Assembly (NCBI GenBank): GCA_027051905.1
Contig: JALUGO010000030.1
Span: 1-64,000, forward strand
Reading direction: 5' to 3'
Length of the DNA: 64,000 nt
DNA from: Desulfurobacteriaceae bacterium
Lineage (GTDB): Bacteria > Aquificota > Aquificia > Desulfurobacteriales > Desulfurobacteriaceae
Shown here piece by piece: positions 46,125-54,324 of this stretch (its first letter is position 1; every line of letters begins with the position of its first letter). Under the pieces are notes generated by a model, which saw only the letters and a list, made by a program, of their open reading frames with translations, was not told the DNA's origin and made no database searches. The position numbers and the translations under genes were made by a program.

Positions 46125-47673
46125 CAAATACTTCAGGCTCATAGATCTCTTCATAGACAACGACGACGTTTCGAGAAACAACGCAAACTTTGTAAGGGGA
46201 ATTCCCGTCTTAGAGCACGTGGTTGTTGGCGAGGTAATGAAAGACTACCTGTTTGACGTAATCTACAGAGGCCTCCCCGTCAGAATTCACCACGAGGAGG
46301 GGTGGACATATCACCATCAAACTTACCGCCTCTCTGCCTATTGCGTAGGTCTATCGGCTAAAGACATTGCATACCATGGTCTTCAAAGCAACGCAAAGAA
46401 CGAAAGGAGAGCTGCTCCCCCCAAAAGGCTTGAGACACTCTTTATGCAGTGTGCGAACCTCATCTGTTTGATAGCTCAGGAGGTAAGCGGGGCAACCTCT
46501 CTCAACGATCTCTCAACAGTTGCAGCAGGCTACCTTTACTACTTGGAAACTCAGGGGAAGAAGAGCTACTCAGACTACGACCTTGAAAACCTCTGGCAGG
46601 AGTTTCTCTACAACATAAACCTTCCATTTAGAAGCGGAAACTCTCCCTTTTCAAACATCACGCTTGACTTTGGGAAACCAAACAGCAGGTTGAAACACGA
46701 GCCGGTAGTTTATGCAGGAAAACTCCTTAACTTCACTTACAGCCAGATCCCTGCCCACTACTTTGACCGAATAAACACAGCCTTTATAAGGGCGATGAGG
46801 CGGGGAGACGCAGACGGTAACCCCTTTACTTTTCCCCTCATAACCGTAAACATTACGGAAGATTTTGACAGGAATAACCCGGCCTGGAAGCTACTCCTTA
46901 AAGAGAGTGAATACTTCGGAGGATTCTACGTTCAGAACTACCTGAGGGAACCATTTGAAAAACCCAGTATTTACAAGGAGAAAAACCCATATATAAAACC
47001 CTTTGATGAGGGAATGATCTATTCGAACTGTTGCAGAATGCTTTTTAACATATCCCAGGTTGAGGCAGTTACAGGTTCAAACCCGTTCCACTCTGGAAGC
47101 GGTGTGGGGGGAATTGGCGTTTACGCCATAAACATGAACAGGCTTCTCTTTCTGGCGAAAGAAGACTTTGACCTCTTAAAGAGGATGATTGACTACACGA
47201 TGGACGTAGGGGCAAAGGCCCTTCAGAGGAAACGGGAGTGGCTTAAAAAACACTGGAACGACCTCTTTCCTTACCTTTCCTTCTATCAGAAGGACGACCG
47301 TTCTCTCTTTAACATCTTTTCTGTAGTGGGAGTTCACGAGGGAATGATAAACGCCGGTTTTAAAGACGGCCTGTTTAACGACGACGCAAAAGAATACGCC
47401 CACGCAATTGCCCAGTATCTATACGAAAAGCTTCACTTTTTCATGGAAAGGGATAAAGTCCTCTACTCTCTGGAGTATGCCCCCAGTGAAAATGCTGCCT
47501 GTAAATTAGCTCAGAAGGACCTCTCTTTTGCGAAAGCTCTGTCTGAAGCCATGGAAGGGAAAAGGAGTATGGAGATTTCAAGGGATCCTGTTCTCAATAA
47601 ATTTATTGAAGAAGCAGTTAAGAGGTTTGGAGAGAAGATATTTGAGATTGTGGAGGTGGGGAATGCCAGTTAA
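46117..47673 (+). CDS. nrdD: Class III ribonucleotide reductase, N-terminal and central part
   Basis: A 518-residue protein covering the barrel of anaerobic NrdD. There is no ATP-cone. HHEEGWTYHHQTYRLSAYCV, GLQSNAKNERRAAPPKRL, EVSGATSLNDLSTV and NSPFSNITLDFG match the first half, and SNCCRMLF followed by GSGVGGIGVYAINMNRL is the substrate and thiol region. The protein ends at 47673 without the zinc and glycyl-radical domain, which is encoded by the next gene, overlapping by 11 bases in another frame. Together they make a complete enzyme that reduces ribonucleotides without oxygen. Confidence 0.9.
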   Translation: MVNKYFRLIDLFIDNDDVSRNNANFVRGIPVLEHVVVGEVMKDYLFDVIYRGLPVRIHHEEGWTYHHQTYRLSAYCVGLSAKDIAYHGLQSNAKNERRAAPPKRLETLFMQCANLICLIAQEVSGATSLNDLSTVAAGYLYYLETQGKKSYSDYDLENLWQEFLYNINLPFRSGNSPFSNITLDFGKPNSRLKHEPVVYAGKLLNFTYSQIPAHYFDRINTAFIRAMRRGDADGNPFTFPLITVNITEDFDRNNPAWKLLLKESEYFGGFYVQNYLREPFEKPSIYKEKNPYIKPFDEGMIYSNCCRMLFNISQVEAVTGSNPFHSGSGVGGIGVYAINMNRLLFLAKEDFDLLKRMIDYTMDVGAKALQRKREWLKKHWNDLFPYLSFYQKDDRSLFNIFSVVGVHEGMINAGFKDGLFNDDAKEYAHAIAQYLYEKLHFFMERDKVLYSLEYAPSENAACKLAQKDLSFAKALSEAMEGKRSMEISRDPVLNKFIEEAVKRFGEKIFEIVEVGNAS

Positions 47674-48184
47674 ACCCCGTATTTTCGTTAACGGAGATCC
47701 TGAAACCGGAAGAGTGTTTCTGACTTCGGGATTTCAGGCTCCGTTTCAGGAAAGGGATCTTCTGAAACAGATAGATGTAAACTCCCACTTCCAGTCTTAC
47801 GCCACAGGTGGTAGCATTATGCACCTTTTCACTGCTGAAGAGATGGAACCGGAAGAGCAGGAACGATTAATTTTCAGTATCATCGAGAACTTCCCGATTC
47901 AATACCTTACAAAAACTCCCTTTCTGAGCACCTGTAACAGCTGCGGCCACAAAATGGTAGGCAGGAGAACCCGGTGTGAAAGCTGTGGCTCCGACGATGT
48001 TACTATCTGGTCTAGGCCGATAGGTTACTTCCGGCCGGTTATGAGGAAGGGAATTAGAAAGGATTTCAAAAGTGCTAAGTATCTGTTCTGGCTTTCTGGG
48101 AGAATTGAAGACTTCTCAACGAGGAAGGAGGTAAAAAGAGAGGATATTGAAGAGATAGTTAACGAGATCTCTTCAAGCATTTAA
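47663..48184 (+). CDS. Class III ribonucleotide reductase, separate glycyl-radical subunit
   Basis: A 173-residue protein starting at ATG 47663, seven bases after GGAGG, overlapping the nrdD end by 11 bases. It has CNSCGH and CESCGS (zinc site) and RPIGYFRPV near residue 125, the place of the glycyl radical Gly in NrdD. Normally this is the C-terminus of one polypeptide. A good ribosome site and clean overlap argue for a true split into two chains, not a sequencing error. The two chains must combine for activity. Confidence 0.82.
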   Translation: MPVKPRIFVNGDPETGRVFLTSGFQAPFQERDLLKQIDVNSHFQSYATGGSIMHLFTAEEMEPEEQERLIFSIIENFPIQYLTKTPFLSTCNSCGHKMVGRRTRCESCGSDDVTIWSRPIGYFRPVMRKGIRKDFKSAKYLFWLSGRIEDFSTRKEVKREDIEEIVNEISSSI

Positions 48185-48230
48185 ACCTCCTGATGTAAAA
48201 TTGCCCCATCAAGCAGGGGGTTAGGAGTTA

Positions 48231-49295
48231 ATGAGGAGGTTCTTTTTACTTGTTACATTCCTCCTTGGTTTGTTTTCAGCTTCGTTGGGTAAAACCCTTG
48301 AGGAAGTTATTTCCAACATAGGTTCCTATACTCCAGAGGAGCTCCAGAAGGCAATTGACTCTCTGCCTCAGGAAGAAAAACTGAAACTGCAACTTCTGCT
48401 TTTAACCTACGCTGGAGAGGATAAGAGGGTAGGGGAGCTCCTTCAGAAACTCTACTCGGAAAAACTCATTTCCAACGTTTTGGAACTCCCCCAGGACGTT
48501 CCTGCTATTGTTGTGGATAAAACAAACGAAGTGCTTTATGTAGTTAAAACTGATCACGGCGTTCCCTTTATTGTCAGAAGGTTTCCCTGTATAACGGGAA
48601 AGCGTCCGGGAGACAAACTGGAAGAGGGAGATCTGAGAACCCCGGAAGGAATTTACTTTCCTCTATACTGGAAAAGCTCGCTTCCTCCTATTTACGGGAT
48701 AGGAGCGTTTCCCCTGAACTATCCAAACCTTTTAGATAGGAAAATACTTAAAAGGAATGGCCACGGCATATGGATTCACGGAACTAACGATCCCAATCGT
48801 CCTCCTCACAGCACAAACGGATGCATAGTTTTGAAGAACAGTTACCTTGAAATTCTCAGGAATTTGATTATTCCCAGAAGAACACCTGTAATTGTTGTGT
48901 CTCGTTTGAGTTACGTAACGCGGAAAGAGTTTCTTTCAGAGCAGAAATCATTGATTGGCTTTATCCTTCGCTGGAAAAGTGCGTGGGAAAACAGCCCTGA
49001 GAATATAGAGCCGTATCTTAGCTGTTATTCGAAAAGCTTTGTCTGGGAAAAGGGGAATTATACTGATTGGGTTAACTATAAAAGGAGAATAACGAAGTCC
49101 AAGAAGTGGATTAAAATAAAAATATCAGACCTTACAGCTGTAAAAGACGGAAGAATCTTGAGCTTTGGAAACCTTTACGTTGTGAGAATGAAACTGCAAT
49201 ACAGGTCTAACAACTATAGATCAATCACAAACAAAGTCCTTTATATAATTAAAAAAGGAACGCAATGGGAAATATTGGGAGAAGAGAACTTATAA
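48231..49295 (+). CDS. YkuD-type peptidoglycan peptidase (Csd6/Pgp2-like)
   Basis: A 354-residue secreted protein. A signal peptide (residues 1-20) is followed by a helical stretch, then the YkuD domain with HGTNDPN (His183) and HSTNGC (Cys198 as nucleophile), and a C-terminal domain of about 110 residues, NTF2-like in outline (FILRWKSAWENS, WVNYKRRI, YVVRMKLQYRSN). This YkuD plus NTF2-like order is that of Csd6/Pgp2, an L,D-carboxypeptidase that trims tetrapeptides to tripeptides in curved and helical bacteria. The next gene looks like Csd4/Pgp1, supporting this. An ordinary L,D-transpeptidase remains possible. Confidence 0.8.
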   Translation: MRRFFLLVTFLLGLFSASLGKTLEEVISNIGSYTPEELQKAIDSLPQEEKLKLQLLLLTYAGEDKRVGELLQKLYSEKLISNVLELPQDVPAIVVDKTNEVLYVVKTDHGVPFIVRRFPCITGKRPGDKLEEGDLRTPEGIYFPLYWKSSLPPIYGIGAFPLNYPNLLDRKILKRNGHGIWIHGTNDPNRPPHSTNGCIVLKNSYLEILRNLIIPRRTPVIVVSRLSYVTRKEFLSEQKSLIGFILRWKSAWENSPENIEPYLSCYSKSFVWEKGNYTDWVNYKRRITKSKKWIKIKISDLTAVKDGRILSFGNLYVVRMKLQYRSNNYRSITNKVLYIIKKGTQWEILGEENL

Positions 49296-50356
49296 AATCA
49301 CTGTTTGCTGGAGTTTCCTTTACTACTCTTTTTCCAGGAAACGTATTTGCCGCTTGGAAGCGGCCAAGTGTTCAGATAGAGCTCCCTCCGTTTCCCATAC
49401 AGGAAACTTACCTAAAAGGAGAGAAAAAGGGAGGAAGAGTTTTTATAGTTGGTGGTATACACGGAAACGAGCCGGGAGCCTACAAGGCAGCAGAGATTTT
49501 AAGGCACGTTAAGGTTAAAAAGGGAGAACTCTTTATAGCTCCAAGGATGAACTTCGTCTCAATCCTTGCCAACAGGCGGGGCTACAACGGAGATATGAAC
49601 AGGAAGTTTGCCTCTATTTCTCCCAAAGACCCTGACTACGAAAGGGTAAAGTGGCTGAAAAACTACGTAAAAGAGGTAAAACCTGACCTACTCTTAACCC
49701 TTCACGACGGATTTGGTTTCCACTCCGTAAACCCGAAGGCCTGGGGGCAGTGCATAGTAATAGATGAAAAGAGATACAAAAACTTTCTGCTGGGAGCGGA
49801 GGCAAGAACTGTCTCAAAAAAGGTAAGCAGACTCTTTAAAAAGAAAGAGTGGAAGGTTCCCGTTTTTAACACCCACACCTTTTCTCCCAATACAAAACAT
49901 CCGGAACAGAGAAGATCTCTAACTTACTTCTGCCTCAAAGAGGCAAACGTTCCCGCAATTTGCCTTGAAACTTCCAAGCAGATGCCTAACCTTCAGCTAA
50001 AGGTAAAAACCCACCTTTTACTTATAAAGGAGTTCTTCTCTCTTTACGGTGTGGAGATTGAGCCAGACTTTGACTACATCATTTCAAACTTAGAGAGTTT
50101 CCTTGAGCCAGAAATCACTTACTCTGTAAACCTCAACATTAACGGAAGAAACGTTTTAGTAAGCTCGTCAAAAACGTTTAAAGTTCCAAAAGGAAGCCGC
50201 GTGGAGTTCATATCCTTCCACGGAACCTCAGGAACAAACGCCGTTTCACCTGATGTAAACATGAACCTGAGAAAAATAGGAATAAAGAGGAGAATCGCTT
50301 TTGATGTAAAAGACGACTTCAGAAAGATCTTTACGGTAAGGTTCGTCGTAGTCTGA
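49265..50356 (+). CDS. M14/M99-type peptidoglycan carboxypeptidase (Csd4/Pgp1-like)
   Basis: A 363-residue protein with a twin-arginine type signal (GRRELIKSLF, residues 5-14, cut near 29). HGNEPGAY (His66, Glu69) and LLLTLHDGFGFH supply a zinc site as in M14/M99 carboxypeptidases, and ICLETSKQ carries the catalytic Glu. Csd4 and Pgp1 trim tripeptides to dipeptides and so shape helical cells. It overlaps the Csd6-like gene by 31 bases, so the two act together. The C-terminal 80 residues look like a beta sandwich. Confidence 0.78.
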   Translation: MGNIGRRELIKSLFAGVSFTTLFPGNVFAAWKRPSVQIELPPFPIQETYLKGEKKGGRVFIVGGIHGNEPGAYKAAEILRHVKVKKGELFIAPRMNFVSILANRRGYNGDMNRKFASISPKDPDYERVKWLKNYVKEVKPDLLLTLHDGFGFHSVNPKAWGQCIVIDEKRYKNFLLGAEARTVSKKVSRLFKKKEWKVPVFNTHTFSPNTKHPEQRRSLTYFCLKEANVPAICLETSKQMPNLQLKVKTHLLLIKEFFSLYGVEIEPDFDYIISNLESFLEPEITYSVNLNINGRNVLVSSSKTFKVPKGSRVEFISFHGTSGTNAVSPDVNMNLRKIGIKRRIAFDVKDDFRKIFTVRFVVV

Positions 50357-50385
50357 GGTTTATTGAAGTCTGCAGGATGAAAAAC

Positions 50386-51609
50386 TCATAATTCCCTGAC
50401 CAGAATCAGGTCAACTGAATCTCCTCTCTTCAAGAATTTCACCCCCTTCGGAACCACCATGAGGGCTTTTCTTCCTAAAAGGGCAGAGAGGATCCCTGAA
50501 CCCTGTCTCTTCAAGGGAGAAACTGAAAACCTGCCCTCGTCGAAACTGTAAGAAAAGTTGCACCTTACAAACTCTGTTCTGTCAGCTTTTTTCCTCCTGA
50601 AATCCTCAGCTAAAATGCCTTTTACTTTTGGTCTGAAGAGCTCTGCTGCTCCCTGAATCTTTCTCAAAAGGGGATAGACAAAGAGATTAAAGCTAACAAA
50701 TACTGAAACGGGAAAACCGGGAAGTCCAAAAAAGAACTTGTTCTCCTTCCTTCCAAAAAGGACAGGTTTTCCGGGCTTAACCTGAACCTTATAGAAAAGG
50801 ACATCTACCCCAAGCTCTTTAACGACTTCTTTAACGAAGTCATAGTCTCCCATAGAAATTCCACCGGAGGTAACTAAAACGTCGCAATTTTCAAGGGCTT
50901 CAGAGAGAATTTTTAATGTCTTCTCTCTGCTATCTCTAACTATTCCAAAGTAAATAGGCTCTCCACCTGTCTCTTTTATTAGTGAATAAAGGGTGTAGCC
51001 GTTTGCGTTTCTTATCTGAACAGGAGAAGTAAAGCCCTCCCAGGGTTCCAGAAGCTCGCTTCCGGTAACAACTATTCCAACCTTTGGTTTTACAGAGACC
51101 TTCAGATAGGGCTTTCCAACAGATGCGGCTATGCCGATTTCGGGAGCTCCCAAAACAGTTCCTGCCTTAACAAGAACCTGTCCCCTTCTGTAGTTCTCTC
51201 GCGGAAGTCGTATATTTGCTCCCCTTGGGAAGCCCTTCTTAATTTCGACGTAGCCCTCATTCTCCTCACTCCACTCTACTGGAATAACAAGGTCAACAGA
51301 TTCGGGAACAACTGATCCTGTAAAGAGCTTAACGGCCTCACCTTTTTCTATTTCGATTAATTTATCGCTTCCAGCAGGGATAACTCCTTTGACCTTTAGC
51401 CTTAAAGGAACAGATTCAACGTCAGAAGACTTTACGCCGTAACCGTCCATTGCAGAGACAGGAACGGGAGGGTCATCCCTGTCTGCCTTTATGTCTTCCC
51501 TTAAAACTCTCCCGGAAGCGTCAAAGAGAGAAACGTTTTCAGCTGGAAGAACAGCATCCTGAGAAATAATAATCTCAAGAGCTCTATCAAAGGTTACGTA
51601 GTTTTCCAA
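50386..51609 (-). CDS. moeA: Molybdopterin molybdenumtransferase MoeA
   Basis: A 407-residue protein. PVSAMDGYGVKSSD near residue 46, FTGSVVPESVDLVIP near 95, VVTGSELLEPW near 185 and TSGGISMGDYDFVKEV near 246 are the MoeA signatures; GLPGFPVSVFVSF near 300 continues them. It puts molybdate (or tungstate) into molybdopterin. It is divergent from mobB by 70 bases, and the pair serves molybdoenzymes not encoded in this window. Confidence 0.95.
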   Translation of the reverse strand: MENYVTFDRALEIIISQDAVLPAENVSLFDASGRVLREDIKADRDDPPVPVSAMDGYGVKSSDVESVPLRLKVKGVIPAGSDKLIEIEKGEAVKLFTGSVVPESVDLVIPVEWSEENEGYVEIKKGFPRGANIRLPRENYRRGQVLVKAGTVLGAPEIGIAASVGKPYLKVSVKPKVGIVVTGSELLEPWEGFTSPVQIRNANGYTLYSLIKETGGEPIYFGIVRDSREKTLKILSEALENCDVLVTSGGISMGDYDFVKEVVKELGVDVLFYKVQVKPGKPVLFGRKENKFFFGLPGFPVSVFVSFNLFVYPLLRKIQGAAELFRPKVKGILAEDFRRKKADRTEFVRCNFSYSFDEGRFSVSPLKRQGSGILSALLGRKALMVVPKGVKFLKRGDSVDLILVREL

Positions 51610-51679
51610 ATTTCCCTCCTGGAATGTTCAGGGTTTAAGTTAAGTTATACAATCCAACTCTTACTTTCTGGAGGAGCTG

Positions 51680-52360
51680 ATGGTTCCAGTAGTTTCATTT
51701 ATCGGCTACCACAATTCAGGAAAGACAACTGTTGCAACAAAGGTGGTAGAAAATTTAACCAAAAAGGGATACAGAGTAGCAGTTCTGAAGTCAACAAAAC
51801 ACAGGAAGCTGATAGGGGATACACCGGGAAAGGACTCATACAGATACAGGGAGTCGGGGGCAGTAGCGGTTGGAATTGTCTCTCCTGACGAAATAGTTCT
51901 CTTTCAGGACATGGACAGAGACAGGTTAAACCTGGAGTTCTTCTCATTCCTCCTCTTTGACGACTATGACATAGTTATCTGCGAAGGCTTTAAACGCTCA
52001 GACGTTCCAAAGATAGAGGTAACGAGAAAAGAGCTTAATCAACCGCTACTTCTAAAAGAGGTTGAAGGCGTTATTGCAGTGGTTTCTGACTTTCCCGTTG
52101 AGGAAGTGAAGAACTTCTCCTTTGACGACACAGATAAGCTTACCTCTTTCATTGAGGAGACTTTCATAAAGAAGAGGAGAGACCTCTTCTCGGATGAAAT
52201 TGAGCTCTTTGTAAATGAGAAGTGGATTCCAATGGAATATCACGAAAAAGAGAAGTTAAGAGAAATACTCTTTGGGTTTGTAAAGTCCCTAAAGGAAATA
52301 GAGTATCCGATAGAGAGAATGGACATCAGGATCGTTATTAGCAGGGGGAAAAACTCCTGA
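51680..52360 (+). CDS. mobB: Molybdopterin-guanine dinucleotide adapter MobB
   Basis: A 226-residue P-loop protein. SFIGYHNSGKTTVATKVVEN holds the Walker A, VLKSTKHRKL and GKDSYRYRESGA are MobB-specific, and IVICEGFKRSDVPKIEV is Walker B-like. It works with MobA in making the guanine dinucleotide form of the cofactor. The C-terminal 60 residues, with FVNEKWIPMEYH, form a small domain found in longer MobB proteins. Confidence 0.92.
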   Translation: MVPVVSFIGYHNSGKTTVATKVVENLTKKGYRVAVLKSTKHRKLIGDTPGKDSYRYRESGAVAVGIVSPDEIVLFQDMDRDRLNLEFFSFLLFDDYDIVICEGFKRSDVPKIEVTRKELNQPLLLKEVEGVIAVVSDFPVEEVKNFSFDDTDKLTSFIEETFIKKRRDLFSDEIELFVNEKWIPMEYHEKEKLREILFGFVKSLKEIEYPIERMDIRIVISRGKNS

Positions 52361-52443
52361 TCCTCTCGGAGGGCTCCACGGCCTATAAAGGGTCGTGTGT
52401 AATATGAATAGCTGTTAGATTTTCCTTTTAAAAACTTCTTCAT

Positions 52444-52494
52444 AAAAATCTCCGGCGGGTTCTCTCTAGAAGTATGTTAATCAACCCGCCGGAG
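52444..52494 (-). terminator. Terminator of the phosphate-type porin gene
   Basis: CTCCGGCGGGTT and AACCCGCCGGAG pair over twelve bases around a 21-base loop; on the minus strand the hairpin is followed by ATTTTTAT. It begins eight bases after the porin stop. Confidence 0.88.
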
Positions 52495-52501
52495 GCTAAA
52501 G

Positions 52502-53695
52502 TTAAAAGAGAAGTTGGAACTCTGTTACGAACAGGTTATTGTCAATCTCCTTCCCGTGTCTCTCGTTTGCCCAGGTGTATGAAGACCTGACCGCCGCCTG
52601 CCAACCGTTTATGAGGTAGTAAAAACCAAAGGTTGTGTAGTCAACGTCGTATTTATCGTCAACATCGTCGTTTGGATCGACCCACGAGTAGCGACCTACA
52701 AGGTGAACTTTCGGGAAGAACGGAAGGCCGTAGTTGACCTGTGCATAGTAACCTTTTGCGTTTCCAAGTGAAACTTCTTTCCCGTTTTCGTCTTTTGCGT
52801 CTGTAGGATTGTCGTATAGGTATCCTGCCTCAAGTGAGAGGTTGTAAGGCTTAAACTGGAGAGCAGTTTCAACATCAATTAAGTGTCTCTTGACAGAAGC
52901 AGCTTTATACTTTGTGTAAATCATTTTGGAGGAATCATCCGTTCCAAGCTCTCCACCAATCCTGAAGCGCCAGGTTAAGTTGTCGTTATTAACAGGTGTT
53001 GCGTCTAAGGCCAGAGTGTAGAGGTATTTCTTATCCCTGTTGTAGTTCTTATCAGAACTCCATCCCTCTCCGTTAAAGAGGCCGGCAGTTAACTTGACTC
53101 CTTTAAAAAGCCTGTAAGTTGCCGCAACTCCAATCTCCCTCCAGACGGGAGCAATTTTGTTAACGGCAACAGGCCTTTCAGGAAGCCAGAGCTTCGTTCC
53201 GCTCTTTAAGTAAGACATAGAAACGGGAGTTTTAAACTGTCCCATCTTTATAGAAAGAGGAATAGAGTTAAAAGAGTATTTAACGTAAGCATCCCAGAGC
53301 TCTACCTGACTTCTTCTGTCTGCCCTTATCTGAATGCCGTAACCTATGTCATCGTTAAGCTTTCCTTTGACGTTAAGCCTTACTTTCCTTGCGGTAAAGC
53401 CGTTACCAGGATCTCCAAATATAGACTTTCCACCATTTTCATCTATATCCTGAGTTTGAGAAAATCTAAAGAGAACCCTTCCCCCAACTTTAACCTTTTC
53501 CGTTTTCTTCCTTAAAGGAACAACACTTCTTTTCTGCAGGAGTTTTTTTAGTTCTCTGTTTTCTCTCTCTAACTCCTGAACTTTTTTTTCCAGCTGTTGC
53601 AGTTTTAGAAGAATTTCTTCGTTAGAAATAGTTTGAGCTTGAGATGTTAGTGGAACTGCAAGAATAGTGCTAAGAGCGATTAGAGATTTTCGCAT
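52502..53695 (-). CDS. Outer-membrane porin, OprO/OprP type
   Basis: A porin of 397 residues if started at ATG 53695, which follows GGAGGG by six bases (a longer frame upstream lacks a ribosome site). The signal peptide (LIALSTILAVPLTSQAQ) is followed by a coiled coil (residues about 28-60, EEILLKLQQLEKKVQEL) and a beta barrel with FTARKVRLNVKGKL and MGQFKTPVSM, typical of phosphate-selective porins O and P. The last residue is Phe, as needed for barrel assembly. It probably forms a trimer. The actual substrate is not shown. Confidence 0.85.
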   Translation of the reverse strand: MRKSLIALSTILAVPLTSQAQTISNEEILLKLQQLEKKVQELERENRELKKLLQKRSVVPLRKKTEKVKVGGRVLFRFSQTQDIDENGGKSIFGDPGNGFTARKVRLNVKGKLNDDIGYGIQIRADRRSQVELWDAYVKYSFNSIPLSIKMGQFKTPVSMSYLKSGTKLWLPERPVAVNKIAPVWREIGVAATYRLFKGVKLTAGLFNGEGWSSDKNYNRDKKYLYTLALDATPVNNDNLTWRFRIGGELGTDDSSKMIYTKYKAASVKRHLIDVETALQFKPYNLSLEAGYLYDNPTDAKDENGKEVSLGNAKGYYAQVNYGLPFFPKVHLVGRYSWVDPNDDVDDKYDVDYTTFGFYYLINGWQAAVRSSYTWANERHGKEIDNNLFVTEFQLLF

Positions 53696-53809
53696 CGTTT
53701 CCCTCCGGGAGAGATTGTAACTCTTCAAACCGATGATGTTATTTTACTTATCAATATTAAAAATGGAAAATGTTTATGACTTAGAGATTGGCTGAGGTTA
53801 CCGGTAACC

Positions 53810-53896
53810 TGGTGCCCGGGGCGGGAATCGAACCCGCACGGCCTTACGGCCCCGGGATTTTAAGTCCCGTGCGTCTGCCAGTTCCGCCACCCGGGC
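53810..53896 (-). tRNA. tRNA-Leu(TAA)
   Basis: An 87-base tRNA including encoded CCA, read on the minus strand. The acceptor stem GCCCGGG/CCCGGGC, anticodon loop CTTAAAA (anticodon TAA) and a long variable arm with GGCCGTAAGGCC fit leucine. Confidence 0.96.
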
Positions 53897-53931
53897 TTTT
53901 GGGTTTTTTGTTTTTGGAGGGAAAATAAAAA

Positions 53932-54007
<76 letters not shown>

Positions 54008-54235
54008 TTTGCGATAGAAAAATATAGGGTATGACTACTGAAGTGTCAACTTGGTGCACGAGTTCAATACATGGTGGACACTTTTGAAGTTGTATAATTT
54101 GTTAGGAAATCGTAATTGGACAGCACTGTTTGTGGTATATTTGGTAAAATCCAAACATAATAGAAAACGGTGTTTTTACAGAAATAGTGTATTTGCAATC
54201 TTGCAAAGACTGGAAAATTATAGGGAAAAAGAACC
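54008..54235. other. A+T-rich gap before the major porin gene, no convincing gene
   Basis: This non-coding stretch separates the tRNA-Phe gene from the porin promoter. A 62-codon frame in it (54051-54239) has no ribosome site and no gene-like composition. The tRNA pair must be transcribed from within it on the minus strand, but I see no clear -35/-10 pair there. Confidence 0.5.
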
Positions 54236-54264
54236 TTGACACTCGATAATAGTTGATGTTAAAT
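54236..54264 (+). promoter_or_regulatory. Strong promoter of the major porin gene
   Basis: A perfect -35 box TTGACA, a 17-base spacer and TTAAAT as -10 (four of six consensus bases). Transcription would begin near 54271, giving a leader of about 55 bases. This rules out translation starts before 54271. Confidence 0.75.
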
Positions 54265-54324
54265 TTTCTGCTGAAGATGTTTGCAACAACCAACTTTAGA
54301 AAAACTTTTATGGGGAGGTCCCAG

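Noticed and set aside
47641-47680. A sequencing error as the cause of the nrdD split
   Set aside because: The second gene has its own well-spaced GGAGG and ATG. Error is not fully excluded, but no homopolymer marks the junction.
54051-54239. A 62-codon plus-strand frame before the porin gene
   Set aside because: No ribosome site and it ends at the porin promoter. It is likely chance.
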